This document shows positions 23,001 through 36,874 of a stretch of 64,000 nt of DNA, in pieces. The notes under the pieces were generated by a model. The model was not told the DNA's origin and did not search any database. It saw nothing but the letters and a program-made list of their open reading frames with translations. The position numbers and the translations under genes are program-made. The stretch covers positions 434,001-498,000 of the forward strand of contig WACJ01000255.1 of NCBI GenBank assembly GCA_008973525.1. Reading direction: 5' to 3'. This DNA is from Stenopsyche tienmushanensis (taxonomy: Eukaryota; Arthropoda; Insecta; Trichoptera; Stenopsychidae). Every line of letters begins with the position of its first letter. Positions within the stretch are counted from its first letter, which is position 1.

Positions 23001-26000
23001 TGCGATTTTTTTTGCTCCCTGATATTGTAATATTTGTTTTGAAATTAATGATCTAAATTAATGCTTCCTAAAATGACTGTAACCCCTCTTATAATAAAAA
23101 CTAGACTTGGAATAATCTTAACCACTTTCCATTGTGGGGGGAAATAGCACATTGAATGTTTGTACCAAGAACTTAAGTCCTTTAGTAAGGAGTTCCTTTG
23201 CCATTCTTCCCGTAATGAGATCGTATCCAAATGATTTAAAATGCAAGATATAAAATTGGTGTCTGTTTTTGTAATCAGAATTTGTGGTATTCCTGTTCAA
23301 ATTCGATGAATTGCTATTGTGTTTATATGGATTTATCTGAGTTTTTAAGTCTACTTGCAAAGTAGTCAAACATCCAATCAAGGATAATAAAGTAAAATCT
23401 TCAAGTATTTGGCTGGTATCAGAATGAATAGCCGTCAAGTATAGAGAAAAAGCAAAGAAATCTTCATCTCATTTTTGCAATTTTGAATGATTTGGAAACT
23501 GAGAGAATTCTCCTCCCTCCAAATTTTGTTTGTATGGAAAAAGTTTTATAACAAAAGCAAAAATTGCGCCTTTAATCTTGATTAAATTGAATTGATCCCT
23601 TTGTAGCTTTAAATTGATAGAAGAAATGTGTTTATATATGATTTTTATGAATTTAGACAAATTGATTTTTGAACTTATAAGTCATGTAAGCTATTTTTTG
23701 AATTAATTAAATCGAACCACAAATCATTATGCATTATGCTGAAGTGCATGCTTCTTCAACTGTATCTTGATATAAACTAACTGTACGAAAGTAAATTTCA
23801 ACATGTTGATTACGGTCTCTTTAATCTTATACAAGAATATTGCATATTTGCGGCTGAGAAGACTCGAGACTGATACGGAATTATTGCTTCTGCATGGTAA
23901 ATACCGACAACTTCTAAACAGGTTATATTAAGATGCTACGAAATATAAAGACATGTAGATGTATTTTCGAATGTTAAATATTTATTCAGACTATTTGAGT
24001 ATCTGACTGTCCAAGCTTCGCAAATATGTCTAAATATTATTTGAATGGTCGACGAAGTCATCTTTGAATATGAATTTATCAATCAAATTTACTTACCCGA
24101 CAAACGGCCTTTCAGCTCCTTCGTTTTCAGAATTTTAGCTTATTCGTGTAATTATATATCGTTTTTAAGCAGACATTCGTCATTACCAAAGATGAATTTG
24201 TAGCGAATATCTTCAATCTTATCAAATGATAACATTAATCTGACATTGTCAACTCATGGAGCGTTCTATATATATTTTTATTATATTTATATTATATTTT
24301 TACATACATCATCAAATTTAACAGTCAATAAAATAGACGACAGAGGATAGGCCATGCTAAAAATGATTTATTAACAAACATACTAATTTTAAATAATCCT
24401 TTAATATATTAAAATGGTTTTAAAAATATTTTATACAATTTCATAATAAGCCATGCTTTTTTTTCAAATTTAGTTTTGGAAACAGATTTTGGAAAGTATT
24501 ATAAAATATTTAAATCATTGCAACAAATTATAAAAATAACGTTTAAATGTAATTTTCCTAATTTTCATAGAACATTTAAGTTATAGTCATTGACTACACA
24601 CACCTCCCATAGATTTGAACCCAAGATGTTTTTAATATTTAAAAGTTGAGGCTCTTTTTGAGCAATTTTTTTATCGCTACCGAATTATAATATTTTTTTA
24701 GTTTATAGGCATAATTCACATAATGGGTTTGACAGATTCCAAATTGAATTTCTATTCATTCATGCATACAAAATATTTTTGGAAATCCCTTGTTTTTCTC
24801 CCGCATGTATCATATACTGTTCATAGATTTTAAATTCGGGTGGCATATATTTGGAAGGAAACTTCTGATGGAGATAGTTGCTTCATTGTAACACGTGACA
24901 CATTTTTTTTCAAAGAAATCATTTTTTTCCCTGATCACAAGACATTTTGCTCCCAGTCTTTTGCCTTTCATGTGGCACGTATCAAATAGTAGGGGTGTAG
25001 TGTGGGTACTTCTGCATAAAGACCGTCCCGTCTCTGAAGACGAAGTGTTTGGCGCGAATCAAGATGTATCACCGGGGGCATAATGAGAAAGACACACTGG
25101 GCGGCGGCTTGGGGCCCAAAGATACCCCACGAGTGGAGTTTCATTGTGTTCCCGCGGGAAGAGCTAGCAATATGCCAACGGTGCTGATTTTCTATAGCGC
25201 AAAAGAATGTTGAAACACATTCTATTATTTTTGCATGGGGATTAAAATTAAATTTTGTCGTAAATTGTTTATATTGAAATCGTATATTTTTTTGCCTGGA
25301 TTCATATTTATTAAGGGCGAGGTCGATTACAAATTGAGCCTCCCTCTTTTGTGGATAAATTGGCATTTGCCCCAACCAATAAATCCAAACATCGCCACTT
25401 GACTTCGGATGAAACAATGAGGAGCTATCTGCGGATATAACGAATTGATTTGATATTCAAATTAAAAAAAATCTCAATCGCTCTTATGCCTCGAATCCAT
25501 AATCCTTTTCCGTTGTGGTTTATTAACGAAGCCACAATTCAGCGATGAGATAAATCTATTGAGATTAAAAAAGCGATTTAAGAATGAAGATATAACCGCT
25601 GACCTATATTACAAAATATCAAAGGAAATGTTTGTAAGTTACAAAATTCCTGCGACGTTGATGTTACTTTACGTATAGAATATGTTTAAGAGACTTATCC
25701 TGTTTTCGAAGTCGAGAATAATATTAATGATGTATTCAGTACAGAGTTTCAAAGCTACTCCATCTGAAATATTAATATCAAAGTTCAAAGTGATTGCGTG
25801 AAAAGTCGTAAGCAACATTTTTCAATCACAGCTCCTTTAAAACAAAGGATATTTATAACATAAGCAACATCAGCCAATTTTCATCACATTGACGATATTC
25901 AATATTGTTTCCATCCATCATCGCCCCATGAAAATAATAATTTTATTAATTACATAAAGAGACGCGACAAGCGTGTAGCAAACAGGCAAAATTTCCAGAA

Positions 26001-28190
26001 CTTCATGAATTTTATTAATAAAAACGGACGAAACAAATGGCATTTTAATACAATACAATTAGAGCAATTTACCAAATTACTTTACGGTTGGCTGGGTATG
26101 TGTCATGTCATTTTGTCTGTCAAAATACTACCCCAGGTAAAAAAGGGGTGAAATGGCAGTTCAGTGTGTCAAATTTTCATAAAATTATCGTTCAAAGGCA
26201 GACTGAATCAATGCATAATCTACATCGTTCATTAAACACACAATCGGATTGATTTTCCAACGAGACTCAAACGTATTTTTTTATTTATTCAATGATAGAA
26301 AGTGTTTAGTTTAACATAAACATGATATATGTATCATTGGCTTGTGATCAATCACTACGATTAAATATAGAATTAAACTATTTTTTTGTAGTCTGCAATT
26401 TAAGGCACTTCATTGGAAAACGATTTAGCTGCGTTCTTGCTAAAATTAATACAAACACATGGTGAATGCTTAAGGTGCGAGCAAAATATTTCTTCTATTA
26501 TACATAAGTAACAAGCTCATTTTCTCATCATATTCCTATTTAAACTAAAAGCTTATATTCTCTCATTTATCACATTTATTCGGGAGAAGATAAATTAAAG
26601 TGATATAAAGACGATCTATATCAATTTTTGATGAAATCTTGCAACTATCTAGACAATCAGATCTAGAATTTTTTTGATTCATAATATAAATATTTAGACT
26701 CAAATCCAAATTATAGATTTTTTTCATATTTTTAACAGTCTTGATTCAGATTTATCCTGATTTCTAAAGCCTGAAAAATATCGCCATTAACTCATTGATA
26801 TTTTCCTATCTTAAGGTTAGTGTTAAACTGCTTTTTTGTAATACATTTTATTTGACCTAGCGCTATATGGAATTTGATTTTTGACATTTTTTACAGCTTC
26901 TGATACATTCCTACTGTTTTTTTTTTTCCTATTTACAATATTATTACTTATAGAAGATATATTAAATTATCAAAAATATGTTTGTTTATTTTGACCATTT
27001 TTTAGGCTAAACATGTAATTAACAGCAGCCTAAATTTACGATTTTTTAAGCTTAAATCTTCAACGTTTTGGCTTTTGAATGTTATGGTTTACAAAATATA
27101 TAAATTTTAAATGACTCTGAATATTAAAATAAACAAATCAAAAGTGGATTTACGAAGCTTGCAAGTTAGGATAACGATGTATTCTTCGAGCATCATTAAA
27201 ATACCATCTACTACTATTTGTAAGCTTATCGATAAGATGTATTTTTATGTGTAAACGGGAACACTGACGTTATATGACAGATATGTTTATTCCAAATTTG
27301 CAACATTTGATACATATTTTTTTATTTTCTTGGATTTATAAAAATTATATATAAATATTTTTATCACCTGAGATCAGGACATTTCAAATTTATTTTCATT
27401 GTATATTTGGAAAGTAAATTTTACACCCTAATCCAAAAATATGAGCGTATCTAATCCAATTCATATTGTTAATTATACAATGATCTGAGTAGATCATCGT
27501 TATTTCATGAATACAGTAATGAATACTTACAGGACTTGCCAGTCAAATAAAAATTACACAGATTTAAATTTCATTATCGATAACAATGTATAGATTTAAC
27601 TTAAAATTGAATGAATATTGATAAAAAATCAGCACATTTTTATCAATAGATTTACAGCAATATGAACGTGAAGTTAGTAACATTTGATCTCGTGTGGATC
27701 TTATGTTACATTAAAATATTTCCAACAATTTAATATAAGCTTATTTTTTTCTATATACTATGAACCTTCAAAGACAACCTAAAATTTTAATTTTGGTAGA
27801 GCGCCCTCGAGATTAGCCACTATTGCTAAAGTTGGTTCGGAATTTCAATCAAGTACTCGGGCAGCTTTCGCATCACATAAGCCGCAAGATGCAGCTTTCT
27901 GCGGAACACGAGCTTTACCTACATTAAAATATTTATGAAAAATCTCAACGTTACCCGAAACATACTCACTCGAGTCTATTCCGCGTATTCGCCGAGAAAA
28001 AAAATCTATTCAAAATTTTCGTCCAACCCGCTTCGGTCCCACCCCATAGCTACCCTTCATTTCACTTCAGTCACGCATTTTGCTCTTTACGTCAGCTTCC
28101 ACGCCATATAAATAAATGATTTGTCTGGTCCCTCGGATGAAGTGACAGCACAGGTGAAACTCATGACACACAGACAGACGCGTGTGCACT

Positions 28191-28238
28191 CACGTGTGTA
28201 TTCGCATGCAGACACACGTGGCCACAAACACACACGTG
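28191..28238. promoter_or_regulatory. Cluster of three CACGTG E-boxes
   Basis: CACGTG occurs at 28191-28196, 28215-28220 and 28233-28238 in a CA-rich segment, with CAGGTG at 28151. Such clusters can bind bHLH factors (CLOCK/CYCLE, Myc or MITF classes). Close pairs also occur at 7108/7131 and 33837/33850. Function is inferred only from motif density. Confidence 0.3.
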
Positions 28239-29326
28239 ACTATCTAAGTATCCTAATGTTGACGTTTGACAGCCCGCTTTGACAAGCCTCCAGAATACTG
28301 ACAAGCCACTCAGTTTCCGAGAATGATTATTTCATCCCATTAAATTGCCTCATCCATTAAATAAATATCATCCAAGTGGAAAAATCCCCCCGAGGATATG
28401 CGCTAATCTGTCGATACAGGATTTATAAAAACGTAGCACACATCATTCAAAATCTTTATATGCTACAGGATTTCCGACTAATGTAAAGGCACAGAATCTT
28501 ATTTATTCTTTCCTATTGCTTAAAATCAACCTTTGCCGTTTAATTGGATTGTGATATTTTCCGGGAAAATAAAATTTCATCCAAGCTGTTTCATGGTTAT
28601 TTAGACCTACATTTCAGATTTCAGTCCTAAACTATGAAACGCTTTCTTATATGACATATAGTGATACACAGATTAGATTTTTTTAAAAATCTAAGTGCTT
28701 AAAATATTGATTACAGTTCGTTTAATCTTTTGAATTGAAAAATTAGCAAAAAACTAATTTTGCCCAAATATACCCAGCGACCTATATATATGACGCTCAT
28801 TTCATATAATTTGCAATATACGGTTTTTATCAATTGTACATATTTTAAATTAAAAGTTAATAATTTTAATCCGAGTATTGTTCTTATCTTAAGTTATTAT
28901 AAATGTGATCATTAGTGTGTCACAAAGCAATCTGAATATTAGCAAATACATTTCACTTTAATCTATCAACAACTTATAGCTATTAAATTTAAAAAAAAAA
29001 TATTTGATAATATTTAAAAAAAATAATGATTCATATTGTCATTTATACAATGACCGAGTTATGTTTCTTATTTTTTTATGAAGTTCATACTAATTATTTT
29101 GCACAGCTCTTACAAAAGCTTATTTATAGTAAAATTTTCTTGAAATCCATATTATTAGTATGGTTTATCGATATATAAATACTCTTGCATAAAAACTCGA
29201 ATCACGGACATAAAGGTACTATGTGACAAATATAATAAAAACCCTTTTATTTTCCATACTTATTTGCGTGGGTGTAATCAAAGCACCCAATATATTATAT
29301 ATTAACATATATCGCTTTTTTTGTAG

Positions 29327-29384
29327 CCCAAGCGAGCCTCGCAGAGGACAGCGCTTCTATCGAAAGACGTTACCTTGCTTTCAG
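29327..29384 (+). other. Candidate small exon on the plus strand
   Basis: A 58-bp segment lies between a good acceptor (CGCTTTTTTTGTAG) and a donor (TTTCAG|GTATAT), is open in all three frames, and is GC-richer than its flanks. In one frame it reads QASLAEDSASIERRYLAF. The minus strand also shows a donor-like GCAAGGTAAC, so the strand is ambiguous. No matching neighbouring exon was found. Confidence 0.2.
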
Positions 29385-32300
29385 GTATATAAATAATTCA
29401 AAGCCTTTTAGATACTCGAAGATAGATAGAAGACAAAAGACATGTATTCTCGCATCACCTGTAATCCATCACACAGCCAATTTCTGAAATATAACGCGAA
29501 ATCGCTTTTTAGGAATGATTATTTATTAAAAGAGAAATTCACTCGTGTACTGCGAAAGTTTGCCAAAAGAGTTCCGACGACGAGTAACAAAGGTTACGTA
29601 CTCGCGAGTTTGATGTGAGCTTGATGTACTTTCGCAAATTTGTATGTCTTTGCTATTTTGACTGAGTGGGAATTATTTATTTTTTGATTTTCCGTGTTTG
29701 TTTTCTGTTTCTTTCTGTGAGGATGAAATCTTCAATAGAACCATCGGTGCGGCTCGACGGGTGGAAAATGGATTGGTGGCGATTTAAACTTTACAATTTG
29801 ACAAATTCGCGAGGGTGTCTTTTGTGGTGCTAAAGCCTCGAGAAATTTCTGCAAAACTCGGTTATGTACAAGATGGCAGGCAGGTGTTTTAAGAAAACTT
29901 TTCCATTGTTTTAATTAGCGTGCCCATAAAACATGTGCAGGAGTTTACATCACGCAAGACTAGGAATAAACATTAATAAATCTGCTCCCCAGATTCTCTG
30001 CAACGACTTATTAAAATAAATATACTACCCTGGGTGATCCAATATTTCATTTGAATTTAATTTTCGTACTGGAGTTATGACGATCCAATAAGTCTTCCTT
30101 CAACTTTTGCAAGGGTCTTGTTATGACGTCAGCAAATGGCTCTCGGAAGAGTGCTGTGAACTTTTAAAAGTAGACAGGCTTGAAATATTTTTTGCACCGG
30201 AAAACTTCGAAGCTTAATTAAGCTTAAGACCTATGAGATTAAGTTGAGTCAATATCACATCTATGAGTAATTGAGTATTTCAACTACAGCGGAACTTCAT
30301 TTGCTATTATTCAAAAATAATTCAAGCTTTGCTACGTTTCACACATAAGTCCTATATCCTAAGTATCAGGGTTATCGAAATATTTTTTTTTATCAATATT
30401 TGACCAAGAAATTTATGTTTGTTTAAAAAATTGATGTTAGAATGGTATGGGGTTCGCAAAAAAAAACTTTTTTAAGAGAAGGTCAGCGAAATAAATTTTG
30501 CCCAAGAATTTAATATTTAAACTAAATAAATTTCCAATTTTCCAACCCTCAAAATGCTTATAAAATTTCAAAAACCCAAACAAACAACATGTCCCATAAA
30601 TAGGTAAATGAGTATGGCTGATTGTAAATTGTCATTGTGATTCAATAAATATTTTGCTATTATCTCATTGTTCTTATGTTTACATGCAATTACTTGTTTT
30701 ATTTTTATTTCGACGAATAACCATTAATTAGAAAAATTTCGACTCTTCAAATACGCACATAAATCTGCAATGGCAAAAATAGGCATTATCCAATCGAAAA
30801 ATATACAATTACGTTCATTAAATTCATAACAGGGATGAATGTAATATTTTCAAAATAAGCTTTCAATCACAAATTATAGTTTTTTTGCGTGCATTTGTAG
30901 TATAATAGACTTTTTGATCGTGATTCAACATGGTTTAAATGTATTAGATTCCATCATGTTCCAAAATTATGTCAGCTCAACTTGAAAGAATGCTCTTTCT
31001 GAGACACTGAAATCCGGACACATCATTGTGTCTTACCTCTTTAAAGGGTTAAGATAGCTTACTTCAAAGTGTATCATATTAATATCATATCAGCATTCCT
31101 ATAGAAAAACAGATATGTGCGAAATTGTGCCTTTAAATATATATATATTTACATCAAATATTATATATTGTCGAAATATAGTCAATTTTACAGATGTTTG
31201 ACTTGTATTTGACCAATATAAAACTTGCTACACACATTTAGATTCCATGCTAACAATACCATTGGATAGAGCGATGAAATAATACGAACAAATCATATCG
31301 GCAAGCAAACAGTGTTATCAAATATTGGACAATATCACATCCAAGACGTTGAATCAAAGTAATTTTGAGCCAGTAGACTCCAGGGTCAAATCCAGACTGT
31401 AATATCCGAGAGAGTTTTGGGATTGTAGATATTCGAGCTCCTCTCATTCTGAATGTTACCCAATTAACCTTTTTGTTAAGATTTCCCCGAACGATCTGCG
31501 GGTTTCATTTCAACCGAATGATGTCAGATTGTTCTCAACGAGGCATTCGAAATGGGTGCTTCTACTCTTCTTCGGTAATGTATTCGAGAAATGTTCTTAA
31601 ATGGCAGACTTTGAGAGTTTAACAAACAAATAATGCATATTAATCTCATTCTACATAAACAAAATTCAGATAAACATGAACGATTTCTGAGAAGTGGGAT
31701 GATTGAAAAGCATAGGTTGTGCGTGTGGTGAATGGGTTAATGTTATGGCCAAATTAAACATTAATGCTTTCACCACAATTAACTGTAATATCTTAAGCAA
31801 ATATCTCCGACAATCTCTACCAAAATATTAATTTCATCTCCGGGTCTCAATAACTCCGATAGGCTAATTACTAAAACCCATTCCCTGTAATAGATCTCGG
31901 TTGTTATTAGCGTCAAAACGTTTCTACTCGTGCTGAATCGAAATATTCGAAGATGGATATTAAATTGATTTATGTCTGATATTTGATACGGTTACGTATA
32001 AACACAAACAATAATACATAATAATAACGGCCGTTTACATATATGGATACTGGATTTTTATATAAGCTATGTGTGCCAATATAAATATACACTAAAATTA
32101 CATTTTATACAAATTAAAATTACACGTTGACATTTAAAATTAAGTAAAAAAATGGCACAATTTCGATTATTGTGAAGTGTTAGATCGACATTGAAATCAA
32201 TGATATTGGCCCAACATCATGTGTGAACGAAATTTTAATTGGAAACACGAAGACCCAACGCGAAATTGGCATCCAAATAAATTCTATTAAAATAATTGAC

Positions 32301-32535
32301 CTAAATTGTCACTGAATCAGCAAAAAGCGCAATGAACAACATAACATACACGATATATACATAAGCCATAATACCTATTTAAAAACAATAGATTATTCTA
32401 AGGCTCTAAAAGTCCCAAAGGCTTAAACAAACAACAACAAATGATTTGCATTAATAATAGTTTTAGGATATTTTTACTTAATCTTACATATTCTCAATGC
32501 TAAATTGCAGTTGAAATTCACTAATGTAATTGTGA

Positions 32536-32809
32536 TTAAAGGGTTTATTCCATGTGTTTCAAAAAATTGACTTTTTGAATACAGACACTTCTCTATTGTG
32601 CACAATAAAGAAGTTGTTAAATTATCTATTACTGATTTCTTGTTCACTCAAAAAATTCGAACTGAATCATTAATGTCCAATGATACAAAATAACTAAATT
32701 CTACGGTTAATGAAAGAAATAAAGGAAGAAGTTTGGACAACTTCCTTCGTTTCTTGAAAAAATCCCAAAATAGCGTTAAAAATGCCGTTTCATGGGATGA
32801 TCCCCTTAA
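32536..32809. mobile_element. TTAA-target MITE related to the 59-60 kb element
   Basis: Imperfect inverted termini TTAAAGGGTTTATTCCATG and TTAAGGGGATCATCCCATG are bounded by TTAA. The interior shares CTTCTCTATTGTGCACAATAAA with 59,320 and then a diverged collinear stretch (CAAAAA.TTC.AACTGA...), so it appears to be an internally deleted derivative of that transposon. It has no coding content. Confidence 0.75.
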
Positions 32810-34100
32810 GGTGTAACAGACGTTATTTTTCTTATATGGATATTAATTTAAATCACATAGTTTAAGAATGTTATATTGTAATATAATAGAAACGATATTT
32901 GATTTTGTGTCCCAAATTATAGCAATCTTCGTTAGGTAATTAGTAGTTGTACAAAATAATGATGTTTTATTTAGGTTTTAATAATAGTTTTTTCGTAAAA
33001 CGCGACATTTTTAAGGAGCGTATTGAGCGTGTTATACAGAGGCTATCTGATGTTGTATCACATTGTTTTTGGTTATAAAATAAACTTAAAGATCCTTAAA
33101 ATTTAATGTATTTGTACGGATAATTCATAAGTACTTTTGTAAAGTGAGATTTTAACCTGCCACCGGAGATTGGAGTAAAATTCATTTCATTTCCTGCCTT
33201 ATATCTGGCATCTTACTTCATAAACGTCTATGTATACTCGCATTTACATCCAAGTTCTTAAATTTCAATGGAAATATTTCATAATTAATTTATTTTCATT
33301 TGGTAAGTCTGAATTTACTTTTAGATGATTTGTTTATTGTGCTTCGTGTTCTTTAGTGGAGTTTTCTTTATTTTATTCCGTCAATAAAATAATATATGGA
33401 ATTGGCATTGATGTGAGCAATAATTCTACAAGCAACATTGATTCGAGAACAACACGCATTTGGGCCAAAGAAAAATAGGCAATACGAAGTGTAGTTTAAT
33501 ACATCTACACCTATCCCGCGAAGTTTTCCTTTCCGGGCGATATAAAAGTAAATCATCGGAAAAGCGCTTTTGGAACTCGGCGAAAACCCCCAAGTCTGGT
33601 ATTGTAAACTCTTTTGGCAGAGATTTGGGGGGGAAAATGCTCGCTTTTCTCAGTAAGTCAGGCTCAAAGCTCTCTACTGAGGGAATGGATATGTGGGTGA
33701 GGCCCTTAAATCCGTTTTGCTTGACATATATCCTTGTATTGAATGCACGAAACCAATGCCAGCCCTACACTTTTCGATATGTGCCGTCACGCATTTTATT
33801 TTATCAGCCCTCATAATAAATACCGCCATCGACCTTCACGTGAAAAAAACACGTGACAAAAGTTGAAAATTCTGGAGTTTATCTGACCCAATTAAATCAA
33901 GGTGATCGTGAGCTGTGTGCTAAAACGCAAACTTTGCGCAACGAAGCTGTGAATTACGGGCTCACATATAAAATTCACACAAAATGAATTGTCATATGAA
34001 AAGGTTCCTGCGTAAACTTTTGTGCTTGACAATTATACATACATTAAGCATTAAAATCAATTTTCTGTTCCCTTTCCTACTTTTTATACATTGTAGAAAA

Positions 34101-34206
34101 TGTTGTTATAGTGGCTTAGATCCTGGACTCGTATTGGAAAAGTTTGGGTTCAAATCCAAATTGTGGGAATTCACCGTACCAACAAATATGGGAGATGTTT
34201 ATCAAA
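34101..34206 (+). repeat. tRNA-derived SINE, copy 1 (head region)
   Basis: It has an A-box-like TTATAGTGGCTTAGA followed about 35 bp later by a near-consensus B box GGTTCAAATCC (34147-34157), then ACCGTACCAACAAAT. The same order occurs at 51811-51950 on the other strand. The internal RNA polymerase III promoter layout plus repetition supports a SINE. It is not a functional tRNA: the acceptor stem does not form. Confidence 0.7.
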
Positions 34207-34397
34207 TCGTTATATTAACCTTTCCCTACCGGTGATGTATTTACTACACCTTGACTCTAATAATGGGAATATCGATATGAAAAATAATAGATACGGGGTT
34301 CAGAATTTTTGTATTCCTCCGTAAAAAAATTACGAATCACATCAAAGTATTATAGTATATAAGTATTCATTTGCAGCGACGGAAATAAATAATTTGT

Positions 34398-34797
34398 CGG
34401 GAAATCGGGAATTTTGCGAGTTTGCGAGTTTCTGATGACGATACTTCCAACGAGTGACTTCCAAAATCAGATCCAGAGTAAATTGCGAAACACTCGATGC
34501 TTTAATGTTACTTCGGGCATATTTTCAAAATCATATTTGAATTTTTAAGTGTTTTTTTTAAATCTATTTTTGAATTGTATTTTTATCTTTTCTTAAATAA
34601 ATAAAATTCTTTCGCATTCAAGTTATTTTTTAGATTGAATAAATGGACTTATTAGTAATTTTTGATAAAATTTATCAATTTAATTTCTTAAGCTATTGAA
34701 AATCCCGGTCTCAGGATTTCGGGACTGATCCCGGGATTTTCTGATGCAATCCCAAAATCCTGGTATCGAAATTTTGGCTCGGGATTGGATTCCCTAC
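34398..34797. repeat. Possible hAT-like repeat with GGGATTGGATTCCCTA end
   Basis: The right edge GCTCGGGATTGGATTCCCTA and internal CCCGGGATTTTC/AATCCCAAAATCC blocks resemble the palindromic subterminal repeats of some hAT elements. The left part begins with TCGGGAAATCGGGAATTTT. No matching left terminus or 8-bp duplication was found, so the class is uncertain. Confidence 0.3.
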
Positions 34798-36652
34798 CCA
34801 TGAGTGAGTGATTTGCTACAATAATTAAATTATCATTTATATATAAGAATTGTTGGGATCACTACAAGGATCATGACCCTCAGGGATGAGGAGTACGACT
34901 GAGAAGACAAATCTAAAAATTATAAAATTTTTATGTAAAAATTATTAAAATAATGTCTTAATTCATTAAAATTTGAACACACCCTCTCCATTATGAAATG
35001 CTTTTCAGTGTATTGGCAAAACCATTGCTTAATTAGGCCAATTATGGTATCATATTATAAAAACTTCAATAGGTTTAATATTCGGCTGCAGACGGTCCAT
35101 ACATCAAATAATATTAGTTTTATATCTTAAATGCTTTGATATTTCTACATTGTTTTAATTTCGCTGACTCAGTATTTGAGTAGCTCTAGTGATAATTGAT
35201 CATTATCTCAGGCAATGATTTATATATTTTTCTTTCCTTTTTTTGATCATTAAGAGCGTAAAACGGAGCGAAGACGCTTTAAGTGAAATGTTTCCATAAA
35301 CGTCTCAAAATGAAGTCTAAAGAAAATGGGTTGAGTATTCTATTGTTTGTCCAAGGTTTGCTTCCCATTCAATCGTTATCATGAGAACAATTTAACTTGA
35401 AAAATGTATACACATTAAAAAATACGACCGCAAAAAACTTGTTTAGATACTCTTCATTTCTGTTTTAAGATCGAGTCCTTAAATTTTAACGTCATGTTAA
35501 ATAGTTTGCACGAATGAAATGCCATAGGATAGCATAAAAATAGATAAGATCTATCTGTCCACTTTGGGTCATTCATGTCGAGTGCGTCCCTTTCGAAGTC
35601 CTCTTCTCGGTTGATCTTTAGATATGGTATCCAAACTAAATAAGTTTTCTGCTTGAATTGTTGCTCAAAATTCATAGAGCAGAAGCAAATCGATTTGTCA
35701 GACATTTAGTCCGCTCTTATGTAGCATGTGACACTCTTATTTGTTTGACACGCGAACAAAGTACACATTGACACATGTTCAGCGTCGGTGATCGATGTAA
35801 CATCGCTGTTGTTTAGCGACACACTCTTTCAGTTAAGGCGGATGAAAAATGCAGACTTTCATGGAAATTTGGACCGTTTTTACCTGCTTAGTTCTAGCGA
35901 AATGCCATTTGACTCGGGTCTCTCCAGGCCTTCAAATCATGTCTCTCATATATAATTCACTAAAAGGTCAGCATCCGCAATTCGCCCTCTGCCATGCTCC
36001 TATTTCTTTGGCATTTCCCTTTCGGTGATAAAATTTAGCATATGATATTCTTAATACTCCAAGAAGCTATTTTTGATGAAAATATTAGCATTTTTAAAAT
36101 GTGAGCTCATGAATAAATTCACATTAAAATCTTACCACCAAAAACATATAAATACCCCATTAATAATGCGAATAAAACTCATTAATCAAGAAAAATGAAT
36201 CCATAGAAACTAAATGGCACATATTATTTTTTCGTCTGGGATATACATTCAATAAGTCCAATTTAATAACATTCAAGCTTTATATTACTATTTGAAGTTG
36301 CCTTTCTTCAGAAATTCTATAAGACTACTATAAGAGTTTTCTACTATTACGTTTTTAAATGGCCAGTGTTTACAAGACGAATTAATACTACAAAGATAAC
36401 AACGAAGAATGGACGGTTTCCAGTTAAATTTCATATTGCGAAACTTACTTTGACGTATATTAAAACTTTGTATGCATTTTACCTAAAATGCTCGCGTTTA
36501 AAATATACATAAATGTAAACAATAAGCAAATTTTGAGTATGTTTTTGCACATAATTTTCCACGTGAATTTTTATGCATCGAGTGTAAGTAAGCTAAAAAG
36601 TAAAGCAATAACCATATTATATGTAAATGAAGATAAACACATTTTTTATTAT
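34798..36652. other. AT-rich intronic stretch, nothing recognised
   Basis: No splice-bounded exon, repeat pair or transposon end was seen. A minus-strand frame at 35454-35705 has no recognisable domain. Confidence 0.4.
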
Positions 36653-36874
36653 GGTGTCAAGTGATGGATACCGTGAGAGCCATGGAATAAGACAAAGAAA
36701 TCCAGTGGTGTCAGATGAGGAGACCGTGTGAGTCACGGAATAGGGTACGTCTTCAGACAAAAAAACCAGTGGTGTCAGATCAAGAGACCGTGAAAGTCGT
36801 GGAATAGGGCACATCCACAGGCAAAGAAATTCAGCGGTGTCAGGTCTGGAGACCGTGGGAGACACGGAATAAGG
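36653..36874. repeat. Minisatellite: about 3.6 units of 54-65 bp
   Basis: Units begin GGTGTCA at 36653, 36707, 36771 and 36836 (lengths 54, 64, 65 and a partial). Each contains GAGACCGTG-like sequence, then a 5-nt loop, then CACGG or a variant, giving a small stem-loop per unit. The long minus-strand frame across this array is a by-product of repeat length, not a gene. Confidence 0.85.

Larger units (their letters stand above)
20441..32535. other. AT-rich intronic stretch without recognised genes or elements
   Basis: About 12 kb of mostly AT-rich sequence. GC-richer patches lie near 22.4-22.7, 24.9-25.4 and 27.8-28.3 kb. Open frames (up to 149 codons, minus strand, 24968-25417) show no domain. 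Apart from the E-box cluster and the small candidate exon at 29.3 kb, nothing could be assigned. Confidence 0.5.

Noticed and set aside
24600..24640. Minus-strand B-box-like GGGTTCAAATC
   Set aside because: No A box and no similarity to the SINE copies beyond these bases.
24968..25417. 149-codon minus-strand open frame, the longest in the window
   Set aside because: No recognisable domain, no supporting splice sites or neighbours, and unremarkable composition; most likely a chance frame in GC-moderate intronic DNA.
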